Shown here in pieces: positions 33,481 to 42,134 of a stretch of 44,364 bases of DNA (the stretch's first letter is position 1; each line of letters opens with the position of its first letter). The translations under genes were made by a program, and so were the position numbers. The notes below the pieces were generated by a model, which did not search any database, was not told the DNA's origin, and worked only from the letters and a program-made list of their open reading frames with translations. The stretch spans positions 1 to 44,364 of the forward strand of contig CAIMEY010000075.1 in NCBI GenBank assembly GCA_903840165.1. Direction: 5' to 3'. The DNA is from an uncultured Myxococcales bacterium (GTDB taxonomy: Bacteria; Myxococcota_A; UBA9042).

Positions 33481-35298
33481 ATGAAAGTCACATCTGCCGT
33501 GTCGGCGACCTTGGCTGCTACCCGCGATCGCGCGTTGAGCTCCATGCGATGTCGACCCTCGAACCTCTGGATATTAGGACTCGTTTTGAGTCTAGGTCTG
33601 GCTGCATGCGCCAAAAAGGTGCCTCCAGCGGCCCCGGCGCCAATTCCCACAGCTACGGCCGCAGCCAAGACGGCAGCCCCGGCACGATCGGCGACCTGCG
33701 ATGCGCCCGCTAATGCCATTGGTGTCGGAAAACCATGCACCGTGGCTGAAGATTGTCGTGGACAAACTGCGGTGCTCTGCCCGCGTGCCAGTGATTCCGC
33801 CGCGCCAGACTTCTGCACCCGCCAATGCTTCAACCTTGGCCCTGAGGAATGTGGCGCAGATGCGCGCTGCGTGGCCCAGGGAAATGGCCAAAACCTTTGC
33901 ATGCCAAGCAAATGCGCAGCAGCCCTTGAACGCAAGGTGGCGCCGACCTTCTCGCTGCGCAAGGGCTGCACGGCGGCAGAGCCAAATGCGTTGGGCGTCG
34001 GTAAAGCCTGCGCAACCCATGCCGATTGTGCCAGCCAGACCGGTGCCCGCTTCTGTCCGCGCGCAATGAACCCGCGGGCGCCAGCGTGGTGCTCCATGCT
34101 GTGCAATGCCGATGCGGAATGCGGCGACGGCGCCTTCTGTTGGACGCGGATGACGATCGAGCGCGGCGTGCGTCGCCCAGTTTCTTCTTGCGCCCCGGTA
34201 ATTTGCCGCGTACCTGCTGACAGCCCTGAGGCCGTTCCCGAACCTCCTGCCAGCGCCACGTCGACCTGGGGCGAAGGCGAACGCGAGGGCGAAGGCGAAG
34301 CCAACCGCGCCCAACTCGACCCAGCCCAGGATCCCGGCAACGCCAACAACCCAGCCAACAAGTGCGAACCGGGCCAAATCAATGACAAAGGCGTCGGCAA
34401 GCCGTGCAAGACCCGCGATGATTGCACGGGTTTATGGGCCAACTTCTGCGACATTAGCATCAGCCCCCGCCGTCCGCCGATGTGCTCGCGCATGTGCGAT
34501 GACCACACCGATTGCGGGCCCAACGCCATGTGCGGCGTGGTCAACGGCGTGCGCCACTGCTACCCCAAAGTCTGCGAAAAATGGAAGTATTCCAAGGGCT
34601 GTGAGGAAACCAACCCCTTTTGCAAGGAGGGCCATAAGCCGCCACCGCGCAGCAAGGAAGAAGGGGAAGCTATAGAGAAAGCAGAGGAAGAGGGACGTGA
34701 TCTGCGCCTGCACAAAGGTGCCGCCATTTGCTCGGCGGGTGTTGCCTTTGGCAGCGACGGCTTCGGTAAGCGTTGCGACAAGAGCAGTTACGCTCGCCAC
34801 GGCGAAACTTGCCGCGGTCAGTTCGCGCGGGCCTGCGAGGCGACGTTCAACCCAGACGGCCCGGACTACTGTCTGCGCGAGTGCGAGGCGGATTCCACTT
34901 GCGGCGACCAGGGTTACTGTGGCTACCACGAGCCGCTGCACAACTATACGATCTGCTTTCCCCGGTGCCCGGAGCCCCAGCACATGAGCCTGAGAAAGCA
35001 GCCAGCGCAGCTTGATTTGTGCAATGCGGAAAATGGCACCGTGCCTCGTGGAACCAATGAATTTGGCGTAGGAATGCGTTGCAATGCCGATGCCCAGTGC
35101 GCCGGCAACCAGGGGGCGAAGACCTGCGGCCTCAGCCTTGCCACCAGCCGCAAACCGGACGTGTGCACCAAGTCTTGCCAAAATGATGCAGAATGCGGCC
35201 ACAATGCGCTGTGCGTCGACCCGGACTTCGGTGTCACAGGGCCCGGTAAAGCTGGAGAAAAAGGCAAGTTCTGCTTGCCGGCGTGCTGGTCCAAGTAG
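33481..35298 (+). CDS. Cys-rich repeat lipoprotein
   Basis: This 605-residue predicted lipoprotein has a signal peptide ending LGLAAC. At least five modules follow, each opening with a GVGKPC-type sequence (NAIGVGKPC, NALGVGKAC, NDKGVGKPC, SDGFGKRC, NEFGVGMRC). Each continues with a DC pair, an FC or TC, a short spacer, and a CG..A.C close, about eight Cys per module, probably disulfide-bonded outside the cell. A Gly/Glu/Arg linker (GEGEREGEGE) lies between modules 2 and 3. The layout is typical of surface lipoproteins of Myxococcota-like bacteria. CAGGAAA supports the start at 33481; an alternative at 33544 gives a shorter signal peptide and is also plausible. Function unknown. Confidence 0.87.
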   Translation: MKVTSAVSATLAATRDRALSSMRCRPSNLWILGLVLSLGLAACAKKVPPAAPAPIPTATAAAKTAAPARSATCDAPANAIGVGKPCTVAEDCRGQTAVLCPRASDSAAPDFCTRQCFNLGPEECGADARCVAQGNGQNLCMPSKCAAALERKVAPTFSLRKGCTAAEPNALGVGKACATHADCASQTGARFCPRAMNPRAPAWCSMLCNADAECGDGAFCWTRMTIERGVRRPVSSCAPVICRVPADSPEAVPEPPASATSTWGEGEREGEGEANRAQLDPAQDPGNANNPANKCEPGQINDKGVGKPCKTRDDCTGLWANFCDISISPRRPPMCSRMCDDHTDCGPNAMCGVVNGVRHCYPKVCEKWKYSKGCEETNPFCKEGHKPPPRSKEEGEAIEKAEEEGRDLRLHKGAAICSAGVAFGSDGFGKRCDKSSYARHGETCRGQFARACEATFNPDGPDYCLRECEADSTCGDQGYCGYHEPLHNYTICFPRCPEPQHMSLRKQPAQLDLCNAENGTVPRGTNEFGVGMRCNADAQCAGNQGAKTCGLSLATSRKPDVCTKSCQNDAECGHNALCVDPDFGVTGPGKAGEKGKFCLPACWSK

Positions 35299-35356
35299 TG
35301 CCGCGGCGCCACGCGGGCGGCTCGACGGGCATTGCAGCCATGCGGACGGCGAAGAC

Positions 35357-35848
35357 ATGGAAAATACTGAAAAAACATACACTTGGATGGCTCTGGTCGA
35401 CAGCACTCCTCGGCAGGTCGACTTGACGGGCAATGCCTCACTGGCTGAAGCCATCGCGGCGGCCCTGCAGGCAGAGGCGTTGGTCGATCCAAGCAAAATC
35501 GCTTGCTCAGAAGGTAGTTGCGGTGCCTGCTGCGTGCGTGTGGATGGCGAGCGCCTGCTGTCTTGCCTAGCCCCCGCCTGGCGTCACTTTGGCGCACGCA
35601 TTGAAACAGCGGCGAGTTGGCGCGCGACGGACCTGCCCATGCGTTTGGCCCAGGCCGGAGCCGTGCAATGTGGCTTTTGCACGCCGGGCCTGGTCGTCGC
35701 CCTGGGCGATCTTGCCGATCATGGGGTAAAACCGAAGACTGAAGCAGAGTTGGCTGATCTCCTGCAGGCGCATCTGTGTCGCTGTACGGGCTACCAACAA
35801 CTGCTGCACGCGGGCCTTGCCTGGTTGAATGAACAGGAAAATTCGTGA
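35357..35848 (+). CDS. Xanthine dehydrogenase-type small [2Fe-2S] subunit
   Basis: This 163-residue subunit carries the two [2Fe-2S] clusters of a molybdenum hydroxylase. The plant-ferredoxin-type domain has Cys50, Cys55, Cys58 and Cys70 (ACSEGSCGACCV, LLSC). The helical domain has Cys105, Cys108, Cys141 and Cys143 (QCGFCTPG, LCRCTGYQ). It passes electrons from the Mo centre to the FAD subunit. The ATG at 35357 has only weak GAAG upstream. The stop overlaps the GTG of the large subunit (GTGA). The gene order small-large-medium differs from the common coxMSL order. There is no adjacent XdhC-like cofactor maturation gene. Confidence 0.92.
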   Translation: MENTEKTYTWMALVDSTPRQVDLTGNASLAEAIAAALQAEALVDPSKIACSEGSCGACCVRVDGERLLSCLAPAWRHFGARIETAASWRATDLPMRLAQAGAVQCGFCTPGLVVALGDLADHGVKPKTEAELADLLQAHLCRCTGYQQLLHAGLAWLNEQENS

Positions 35849-37989
35849 CAATTGCAGGGGAATCGTCACCAGCACTGCGGGATGGCCTGGCCAAGGCCCG
35901 CGGTGAAGTCGCCTTTGGTAGCGAACTACGGGTGGCGGGGAACCTATTCGCCATTGCCCTGCGAAGTCCCTTTGGCCATGCCCAGTTACTGGATGTTGAT
36001 GCTGCTGCCGCCCGTTGCGCACCAGGCGTTGTCGCCGTACTGACGCCGTGGGATCTGAGCGCCCCAGACGTTCCCGGTGATCTATTTTACGATCAGCCTC
36101 TTAGCCGGCGACCAGCGCTCAGTGCCGAGGCCCTGCACGTCGGTGCGCCCGTGGTCTTGCTGGCGGCGGAAACGTTGGCCCAAGCCTATGAAGCGCTTCG
36201 ACTTTTGCGACCCAACTGGCTGGAACTTCCTGGACAGTTCAGCTTGGAGGGGGCGCTGTCCCAAGGGGGCGCGGCAGAGGCGCTGCCTTTCGGTGCCGTC
36301 CACTGGCAACAGGGCGATCCTCAAGCTATTTTTGCTCAAGCCGCTATCGTGCGTGAGGACATCCTGCGCACGTCGACCGTGCAGGCCGGGGCCCTCGAGC
36401 CGTATTGGGCGCTGGTGGAGCCGACGGCCCAGGGTGGCTTTATCGTGCACAATGGTGTGGCCGCCCCCTTTGAGTTGCGTCGGCAAATGGCTGAGTTTCT
36501 AGGGCTTTCGCTGCAGCAAGTGGAAGTGCGCTGTCCGCCGGTAGGGGGCGGCTTTGGCAGTCGTTCGGACGATTTAGCCTTTCTGGCCGCGCTGTTGGCC
36601 CGCCATTGCCAGAGGCCCGTGCGCATGCAACTGCAGCGCAGTGAAGGATGGCTGGCCGGGCGTGTTCGTCATGGGGCCCAGTTGCGTGTGCGTTCGGCGC
36701 TGACGCAGCAAGGGCGCTTGTTAGCAAGGGAATTGGAGGTTTGGTACGACACCGGTGCCTTTGCCGATCTGGGGCCCTACGTCGTGCTGCGAGCATTGCG
36801 GTCGCTTGCGCTTTACCCCGCAGAACATCAGCGTTTTATCGGTCATCTGCTGCGGACCAACAAGCCAGTGGCCAGCGCGACCCGGGGATTTGGCAATCCG
36901 CAGGCGACCTTTGCAGTGGAAGTTCATAACGCTCGGATTTGTAAGCAGTTGGGCATTGGTAGCCTTGAGTTCCGTCAGAAGACGGCCATTCGGGCGGGCG
37001 CGATCAATCCTTCCGTGGGCGTCGTCGACACCCAGACCGGGGCCTTTGTGCCCAAAGGGGCGCGCATTTCTTCGAGTGCCCTGCCGTGGTGCCTCCAGCG
37101 TGCCCAACAGGGCCTTGAGGAGGCGATCACGCATTTGCCCGCTTGTGCGCCGGGTTGGCTGCGCGGTCAGGGCGTGGCGGCGGCCATGCACACAACGGGC
37201 AAGGGGAGGGCGGAAGTCTCGACAGCTGAAGTGTTTTGGACGCCTGGGCTGCTGCGGGTTCGCTCGGGCGCTACCGATCAAGGCGGCACCGGCGTGGCAT
37301 CAGTCTTGGCGCAGATTGCGGGGCAGGTGTTGGGCGAGCCGCCAGAGGCCATTGTCGTAGAACTCTGCTCCACGGCTGCAGAACTCGCTGACAGCGGTGC
37401 CCATGCATCGAGCCGCACTTTCGTCGCCGGAGCGGCCGTTTGGGATGCGTGCCAACTGGTGCTTGCCAGGCGAAAAGCTGGAGAACCAGGCGAATTATCA
37501 GCGCGATCGGCGTGGCATCCCGATGGCAATGCGCCCCCTTTTGCCACCTGCGCCGCCGTGGTGGATGTCGAGCCGGCCACCGGCCTTTGTCAGGTGCGCT
37601 GGATGGGCCTAGGCGTCGATGCGGGGCGAATTCTCAATCCACGTCAAGCTTTAGGACAAGTCCTGGGCGCCGCAATGATGGGGCTGGGGTTTGCACTCTA
37701 TGAACGCCTTGATTTTACAGCAGATGGACGTTTGGCCTCGCTGTCGGTTGCTGACTATGGGACGCCGCGGGCCACGGATATGCCGCCGATCGACGTGTGG
37801 TTTGCGCCCAGCGTGGAGGAGAGCCACCCCTTAGGCGTCAAAGGCATTGGCGAAATCGGCCTCATGCCCGTTGCGCCAGCCCTGGTCAACGCCATCGAAG
37901 CGGCGATCGGCAGGCCCTTGCCTGGGTTGCCAGCCACCCCCGAAAGCGTGTGGCGCGCCTGCCGCGGCGAGGGGGGCACATGTACCTGA
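35845..37989 (+). CDS. Xanthine dehydrogenase-type molybdopterin subunit
   Basis: This 714-residue catalytic subunit (xanthine dehydrogenase/aldehyde oxidase/CO dehydrogenase family) has the a/b hammerhead start, GGGFGSR (molybdopterin contact), ATRGFGNPQATFAVE, and the catalytic Glu670 in KGIGEIGLMPVAPALVNAI. It lacks the Cys-containing active-site loop (VAYRCSFR) that marks CoxL of true CO dehydrogenase, so CO oxidation is not supported. At 714 residues it is a little shorter than many members (about 750-790). The GTG start overlaps the small subunit stop. The stop is overlapped by ten bases by the FAD subunit gene. Substrate is likely an N-heterocycle or aldehyde; not determinable. Confidence 0.92.
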   Translation: MTIAGESSPALRDGLAKARGEVAFGSELRVAGNLFAIALRSPFGHAQLLDVDAAAARCAPGVVAVLTPWDLSAPDVPGDLFYDQPLSRRPALSAEALHVGAPVVLLAAETLAQAYEALRLLRPNWLELPGQFSLEGALSQGGAAEALPFGAVHWQQGDPQAIFAQAAIVREDILRTSTVQAGALEPYWALVEPTAQGGFIVHNGVAAPFELRRQMAEFLGLSLQQVEVRCPPVGGGFGSRSDDLAFLAALLARHCQRPVRMQLQRSEGWLAGRVRHGAQLRVRSALTQQGRLLARELEVWYDTGAFADLGPYVVLRALRSLALYPAEHQRFIGHLLRTNKPVASATRGFGNPQATFAVEVHNARICKQLGIGSLEFRQKTAIRAGAINPSVGVVDTQTGAFVPKGARISSSALPWCLQRAQQGLEEAITHLPACAPGWLRGQGVAAAMHTTGKGRAEVSTAEVFWTPGLLRVRSGATDQGGTGVASVLAQIAGQVLGEPPEAIVVELCSTAAELADSGAHASSRTFVAGAAVWDACQLVLARRKAGEPGELSARSAWHPDGNAPPFATCAAVVDVEPATGLCQVRWMGLGVDAGRILNPRQALGQVLGAAMMGLGFALYERLDFTADGRLASLSVADYGTPRATDMPPIDVWFAPSVEESHPLGVKGIGEIGLMPVAPALVNAIEAAIGRPLPGLPATPESVWRACRGEGGTCT

Positions 37990-38762
37990 GACCGCGGAAC
38001 CTCTCTGAACTATTTGAGATGTGGCACGCGCACCCCGAGGCCGTGCCGGTCGCTGGTGGCTCGCGCGTGCTACCGCTGGGGCCTCAGCGGCCAGCGGTGT
38101 TGCTCGATCTGGCGATCGCAGCCCTGCAGACGATTGAGAAAGAGGCGCAATTTCTCACATTTGGCCCGATGGTGTCCGTTGACCGTCTGGCCGCGGTGCT
38201 CGCATCCCTGCCGGGCCTGCACGCCGTTGCCCAAGCAGCGCTGGGGTTCGTTCCCGTGCAGGTGCGCAAGCAGGCGACTCTAGGGGGAAATCTGCTGATC
38301 GGCGGTTCGTTGGCGCCGGCTCTCGCAGCCGTTGGGGCGATCGCCATTATCAAGAATCACCAGGAAATCCAGGAGCTACCCATACAGTCCGTGGTTCCGG
38401 TCCAGCCCGGCCGGTTGCGCCTACCCGCGCAGACCTTGCTGGTGGCCGTGCGTCTGCCGCTTGAGCCCAGTATGGTGAGCTATTACGCGGCTTTGCGGCG
38501 AACGCCAGTGGGGCCGGCTGTTGCGGCGGTGGCCGTAGCGGTCGTGGGATCAGGACTGCGCTTGGCGGTGGGTGGGGCAACGCCTCAACTGCAGATGATG
38601 CAAGGCGATCTCGCCGATAGGGCAGCGATGGACCGTTGGCTGCAAGACCTGCCAGTGACGGGCGATCCTCGGGCGAGTGCTGCCTATCGCCAAGCCATGC
38701 TTGCGCTTTTGCTGGAACGGGCGCTCGACGCCTTGCCCACGGCGTCAAGGCAGTCCGCTTAA
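37980..38762 (+). CDS. FAD-binding subunit of molybdenum hydroxylase
   Basis: This 260-residue medium subunit begins MYLRPRNLSELFEMW. It has AGGSRVLPL, the FAD pyrophosphate-binding loop (AGGTDLL in relatives), and KQATLGGNLLIGGS, the second FAD motif, then a CoxM/XdhA-type C-terminal domain. It accepts electrons from the [2Fe-2S] subunit. The ATG at 37980 follows GAGGGGGG and overlaps the large-subunit stop. At 260 residues it is slightly short (typical about 270-290). An open reading upstream of 37980 in the same frame is not translated from a good start and lies inside the large-subunit gene. Confidence 0.9.
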   Translation: MYLRPRNLSELFEMWHAHPEAVPVAGGSRVLPLGPQRPAVLLDLAIAALQTIEKEAQFLTFGPMVSVDRLAAVLASLPGLHAVAQAALGFVPVQVRKQATLGGNLLIGGSLAPALAAVGAIAIIKNHQEIQELPIQSVVPVQPGRLRLPAQTLLVAVRLPLEPSMVSYYAALRRTPVGPAVAAVAVAVVGSGLRLAVGGATPQLQMMQGDLADRAAMDRWLQDLPVTGDPRASAAYRQAMLALLLERALDALPTASRQSA

Positions 38763-38803
38763 GCCACGACAGTCCGACTAAGCCCAGGCAGTCAGTAATA
38801 GGC
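38751..38803. repeat. Three imperfect 19-base-period repeats over a stop codon
   Basis: CAGTCCGCTTAAGCC (38751-38765) and CAGTCCGACTAAGCC (38770-38784) have a 19-base period, with a degraded third copy CAGTCAGTAATAGGC at 38789-38803. The first copy contains the stop of the FAD subunit gene. It lies between convergent genes. Confidence 0.5.
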
Positions 38804-38815
38804 TGTGTATCTTGC

Positions 38816-40195
38816 CTAAAACGGCGAATCTGCGTGGGCGGCATGGTCGGCGTCCGTTTGGCCGGGCTCTTCATCGGCGGCGCGTCCCGCCTCAGCGATG
38901 CGCATGGCCCAATACACCAATCGTTCCGGGGCAATGGCCGTGTGATTGACCACCGGCGGCTGCAGCACCGTCGCCGGCAGTTGGGGCTCCGAGAAACGCC
39001 GCAGCAGCGCCGCTTCATCGCCCAGCAACCCCTGCGCCAGCGAGTCCCGATACAGCGGCGTCCCGGGCAGAGGCAGGGGGAAGTGCACGGAAGCACGGAC
39101 TTTCATCTCGCGGACAAAGGCCTCTGTCGACGCTAGGCTTTCTTCGGTCTCGCCGGGAAGGCCGACGATGAGAAAGCCAGAAATATCAATGCCATGCTTG
39201 CGGGCCCGGGTGATGCAGGTCCGATTGTCGAGGACATCGGTCTTCTTGTTGGCCAGCTCAAGGACGTGATCGTCTCCGCTTTCAAATCCCACGCGAATTT
39301 CAGCACATCCACCCTCAGCCATGCGTGCCAACATCGCGTCGCTCATCATGTCGGCGCGCAGCAGGCAGGACCAGCGTAACCCTGGGACTTCGCGGCGTAA
39401 TGCGTCGGCAATCCGCCCAGGGCGAAACAAGATGTCGTCGCGAAAGTACATGCTTTCGATGGCGTATTTTTCGCGATAACCGGCGACTTCGGCTGCGACC
39501 AGATCGGGGTTGCGCGTGCGTACGCCGGGGTACAGTTCGGGCACCTGGCAGAACGTGCAGCGCCAGGCACAGCCAAGGGTCGTGATCGTCGATAAGTATC
39601 TGGAAAGACGTCGTTTGTGAAAGAAGGGCTGTTTGCCGCCTTGCAAGTACAATTCCACCGGCAGCAGGGACCAATCGGGCAGGGGCAGGGTGTCGAGGTC
39701 CTCCCAAATCGGTGTCGGGCCTGTAGCCGTCAGGCGTCCGCCCGGTTGGCGCACGACAAGGCCGCCAATCCCGCTTAAAGACTGCTTTTTTTCGAGGGCA
39801 GCAAAGACGGCTGGACCGCTGACGTAGGCCTCGCCCAGGGTGCCGACATCGGCGCCACTGCCGCGCATCAGCGTTTCTGGCGCGCCCGAGACCAAAGGGC
39901 CGCCAATGACCAACGGTCGGTCGCCAAAGTGGTCGCGCCACCAGGGGCCCATTTCCTCGACAAAGGCGAAACCATCGGTAAATACAGTGATACCCAGGGC
40001 ATCCGGATTCAGGCGAAGTAGCTCCGTTTGGACATCGGCGTTCTGCCAGTCCCAGGCATTTGCGTCGATGACGTCGACTTGGTGCCCAGCCTGAACCAAC
40101 TGAGTCGCCAGCATCAGGACGCCATAAGGAGGGTAAATCCCGTGTGTATACAGGCGCTTGTACATCCACGGCGGGTTGACCAGGGCGATGCGCAT
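38816..40195 (-). CDS. B12-binding-type radical SAM protein (BchE/HpnP-like layout)
   Basis: This 459-residue protein has an N-terminal B12-binding-like domain: IALVNPPW, PPYGVLMLATQLVQAG, VDVIDANAWDW and PLVIGGPLVSGAPE. The radical SAM core follows with TTLGCAWRCTFCQ (Cys209, Cys213, Cys216), ESMYFRDDILF, EIRVGFESGDDHVL and DISGFLIVGLPGETEES. The start MRIALVNPPW fits the family, and CGGAG precedes the ATG. The usual DXHXXG B12 motif is not obvious, so the cofactor should not be assumed. It lies 71 bases downstream of the symporter gene on the same strand and may share its operon. Substrate unknown. It is a different protein from the radical SAM at 19975. Confidence 0.88.
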   Translation of the reverse strand: MRIALVNPPWMYKRLYTHGIYPPYGVLMLATQLVQAGHQVDVIDANAWDWQNADVQTELLRLNPDALGITVFTDGFAFVEEMGPWWRDHFGDRPLVIGGPLVSGAPETLMRGSGADVGTLGEAYVSGPAVFAALEKKQSLSGIGGLVVRQPGGRLTATGPTPIWEDLDTLPLPDWSLLPVELYLQGGKQPFFHKRRLSRYLSTITTLGCAWRCTFCQVPELYPGVRTRNPDLVAAEVAGYREKYAIESMYFRDDILFRPGRIADALRREVPGLRWSCLLRADMMSDAMLARMAEGGCAEIRVGFESGDDHVLELANKKTDVLDNRTCITRARKHGIDISGFLIVGLPGETEESLASTEAFVREMKVRASVHFPLPLPGTPLYRDSLAQGLLGDEAALLRRFSEPQLPATVLQPPVVNHTAIAPERLVYWAMRIAEAGRAADEEPGQTDADHAAHADSPF

Positions 40196-40266
40196 CAGGA
40201 GACTCCGTGGGCGGTGACTTGGGGCGAGCTAGGTCCACTAGGCGTGCGTGACGTGCAACACAACTG

Positions 40267-42003
40267 CTACAGAGATGAAGGAATTGGCGTTGGCACCAGA
40301 GGTGGTCGCCACGAGCCGCCGACCCATGGCCGCACCAGCGCTGACAGGAGCACCACCAGCGCGCAACCAATGAGGTTATACCAAAGAAAGCCGATATCAG
40401 TGGCGAAAAACAGGGCAATGACGCTGCCTTGGGCCAGCAGGGCTCCAAGCACCACCGCGCGACCGCCAAGCTGACGTAGCCAGAGCGCACAGAGGAAAAT
40501 CCCGAGAATCACGCCATAAAAGAGCGAACCGATGATGTTAATGGCCTGAATCAGATTGTCGAGCATGGAAGCCAGCGAGGCAAAGACCACCACGGCTCCG
40601 CCCCAGGCTGCCGTGCAAATCCGCGCCGCGCGTAGCTTTTGCTGATCGGTCCCTTGGGGGCGTCCGAGGCGCTGCCACAGATCCAGGGCCGTCGTCTGGC
40701 CCAAGGCGCTGAGTTCGCCCGCCGCTGAGCCCATCGCCGCAAACAAGATCACCGCCACCAGCAGGCCGATGACACCGTGGGGCAGGTGATTCTGAACAAA
40801 GCTGAGAAAAATGTAGTCAGAATCCTTGGTTTCGGCACCGACAACGGCGCGCTTGAGCAGGACTTTGCCCTCCTTGCGCAGCGAATCCGCCTGCTCCTGA
40901 CTCCCTTGCAGACGTTGCCGAGCCTGCTGTAGCGTCGGGTCACTGTCAGGCAAAGTCGCTTGAACTTTGAGAAAGGAACGAACTTGGCGCTGCTTTTGTT
41001 GTTGCAGCGATTGCCAGCGCTGATCGAGATCGGCGACGGCGGCTGCTTGGGCGCTGCCCCTGGCCCTTTGCACCAGGCCTTGGTTGAAATGCCAGGGCGG
41101 TGTCTCAAACTGATGCAGCGAAAAGACCAGAACGCCGACCAGCAAGATCAGCGCCTGCATAGGGATTTTCAGGACCGCATTGACCATCAGGCCCAGGCGA
41201 CTTTGGGCGACGGAACGAGCGCTGAGGTAGCGCGCCACCTGGGACTGGTCGGTGCCAAAGTAGGATAAGGACAGGAAAAATCCACCGATAAGGCCCGACC
41301 ACAGGTTGTACCGGTCGTGAAAGTTGAACTCGGTGCGAATCGGCTGCATGCGGCCCAAGGCCCCGGAAACATGGAGGGCTTGGGACACGCTGACGTCGGC
41401 GGGCAGGCGGTGGGCAATGAGCACCGCACACAGCGCCATACCGCCCAGCATCACTACCATCTGCTGCTTTTGCGTGTGGGCGACCATACTTGCGCCGCCC
41501 GTGACGGTGTAGAGAATGACGGCACCGCCCACGCCCCAGATGGTCGCTTCCAAGGGCCAGCCGAGCAGGGCCGTCAAGACGATCGCCGGCGCGTACAGGG
41601 TCATGCCCGCAGCCAGACCGCGCTGAAACAAGAAAAGACTGGCGCCAAGCACTCTTGCGCCAAGGCCCAGGCGCTCTTCCAGCCATTCATAGGCCGTGTA
41701 CACGCGCGCGCCGAAGTAGGCGGGCACTAGCACGATGCTGATGAAGACCATAGCAAGAGGTAGGCCGAAGTAGATTTGCACAAAGCGCATGCCATCTTCA
41801 TACGCTTGGCCGGGCACGGAAAGAAAGGTGATTGCGCTGGCTTGGGTGGCCATGACGCTGAGGCCCACCGTGAGCCAGCCCTGATTGGTGTTGCCGCGCA
41901 AGAAGGATTCGGGGCTGTTCAATTGCCGGCGATGTAGCCACAACCCGCTGCCGATGATGGCTAGGGAAGTGCCTAGAAGTACAAGCCAATCCAGCAGATT
42001 CAC
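40267..42003 (-). CDS. Sodium:solute symporter (SSS family)
   Basis: This 578-residue transporter has about 11-13 membrane spans. The N-terminus shows the SSS pattern GSGLWLHRRQLNSPESFLRGN and WLTVGLSVMATQASAITFLSVPG, and the YFGTDQSQVARYLSARS signature follows in the middle. A hydrophilic, Gln/Arg-rich insert at about 310-390 looks like a coiled coil and is not in the short prokaryotic members. The GTG start at 42003 overlaps the stop of the small upstream gene (GTGA) and has GAGG upstream. Solute unknown; amino acids, sugars and others are possible. It is paired with a PIG-L deacetylase, a combination I recall from several bacterial groups. Confidence 0.9.
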   Translation of the reverse strand: MNLLDWLVLLGTSLAIIGSGLWLHRRQLNSPESFLRGNTNQGWLTVGLSVMATQASAITFLSVPGQAYEDGMRFVQIYFGLPLAMVFISIVLVPAYFGARVYTAYEWLEERLGLGARVLGASLFLFQRGLAAGMTLYAPAIVLTALLGWPLEATIWGVGGAVILYTVTGGASMVAHTQKQQMVVMLGGMALCAVLIAHRLPADVSVSQALHVSGALGRMQPIRTEFNFHDRYNLWSGLIGGFFLSLSYFGTDQSQVARYLSARSVAQSRLGLMVNAVLKIPMQALILLVGVLVFSLHQFETPPWHFNQGLVQRARGSAQAAAVADLDQRWQSLQQQKQRQVRSFLKVQATLPDSDPTLQQARQRLQGSQEQADSLRKEGKVLLKRAVVGAETKDSDYIFLSFVQNHLPHGVIGLLVAVILFAAMGSAAGELSALGQTTALDLWQRLGRPQGTDQQKLRAARICTAAWGGAVVVFASLASMLDNLIQAINIIGSLFYGVILGIFLCALWLRQLGGRAVVLGALLAQGSVIALFFATDIGFLWYNLIGCALVVLLSALVRPWVGGSWRPPLVPTPIPSSL

Positions 42004-42134
42004 CGCATTGCCTCGCTGAGCCAAAGGCCTAGGCCGATGCTGGACGCTTCCAGCAGCAGGACCAGGGCGTACACACGCCACCAAGCCCCAAGAGGAGGAG
42101 GCGGTTCCTGGTGGATGTCCTGAGAATGATTCAT
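42000..42134 (-). CDS. 44-residue single-span membrane protein between PIG-L and symporter
   Basis: This tiny gene fills the space between the PIG-L gene and the symporter. Its ATG (42134-42132) overlaps the PIG-L stop (ATGA) and its TGA overlaps the symporter GTG (GTGA), so all three are translationally chained. The protein starts MNHSQDIHQEPPPP, has a hydrophobic stretch at about 18-39 (RVYALVLLLEASSIGLGLW) and a short basic end. A role as small partner of the symporter is likely but not shown. The double overlap is the main evidence that it is real. Confidence 0.75.
   Translation of the reverse strand: MNHSQDIHQEPPPPLGAWWRVYALVLLLEASSIGLGLWLSEAMR

Noticed and set aside
35845..37989. Annotation as CO dehydrogenase large subunit
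   Set aside because: The Cys-containing CoxL active-site loop is not visible, so only the wider family name is used.
39315..40490. Long minus-strand frame overlapping the B12-type radical SAM and symporter genes
   Set aside because: It is out of frame with both real genes and rich in Arg, Pro, Cys and Trp, which is typical of GC-rich noise.
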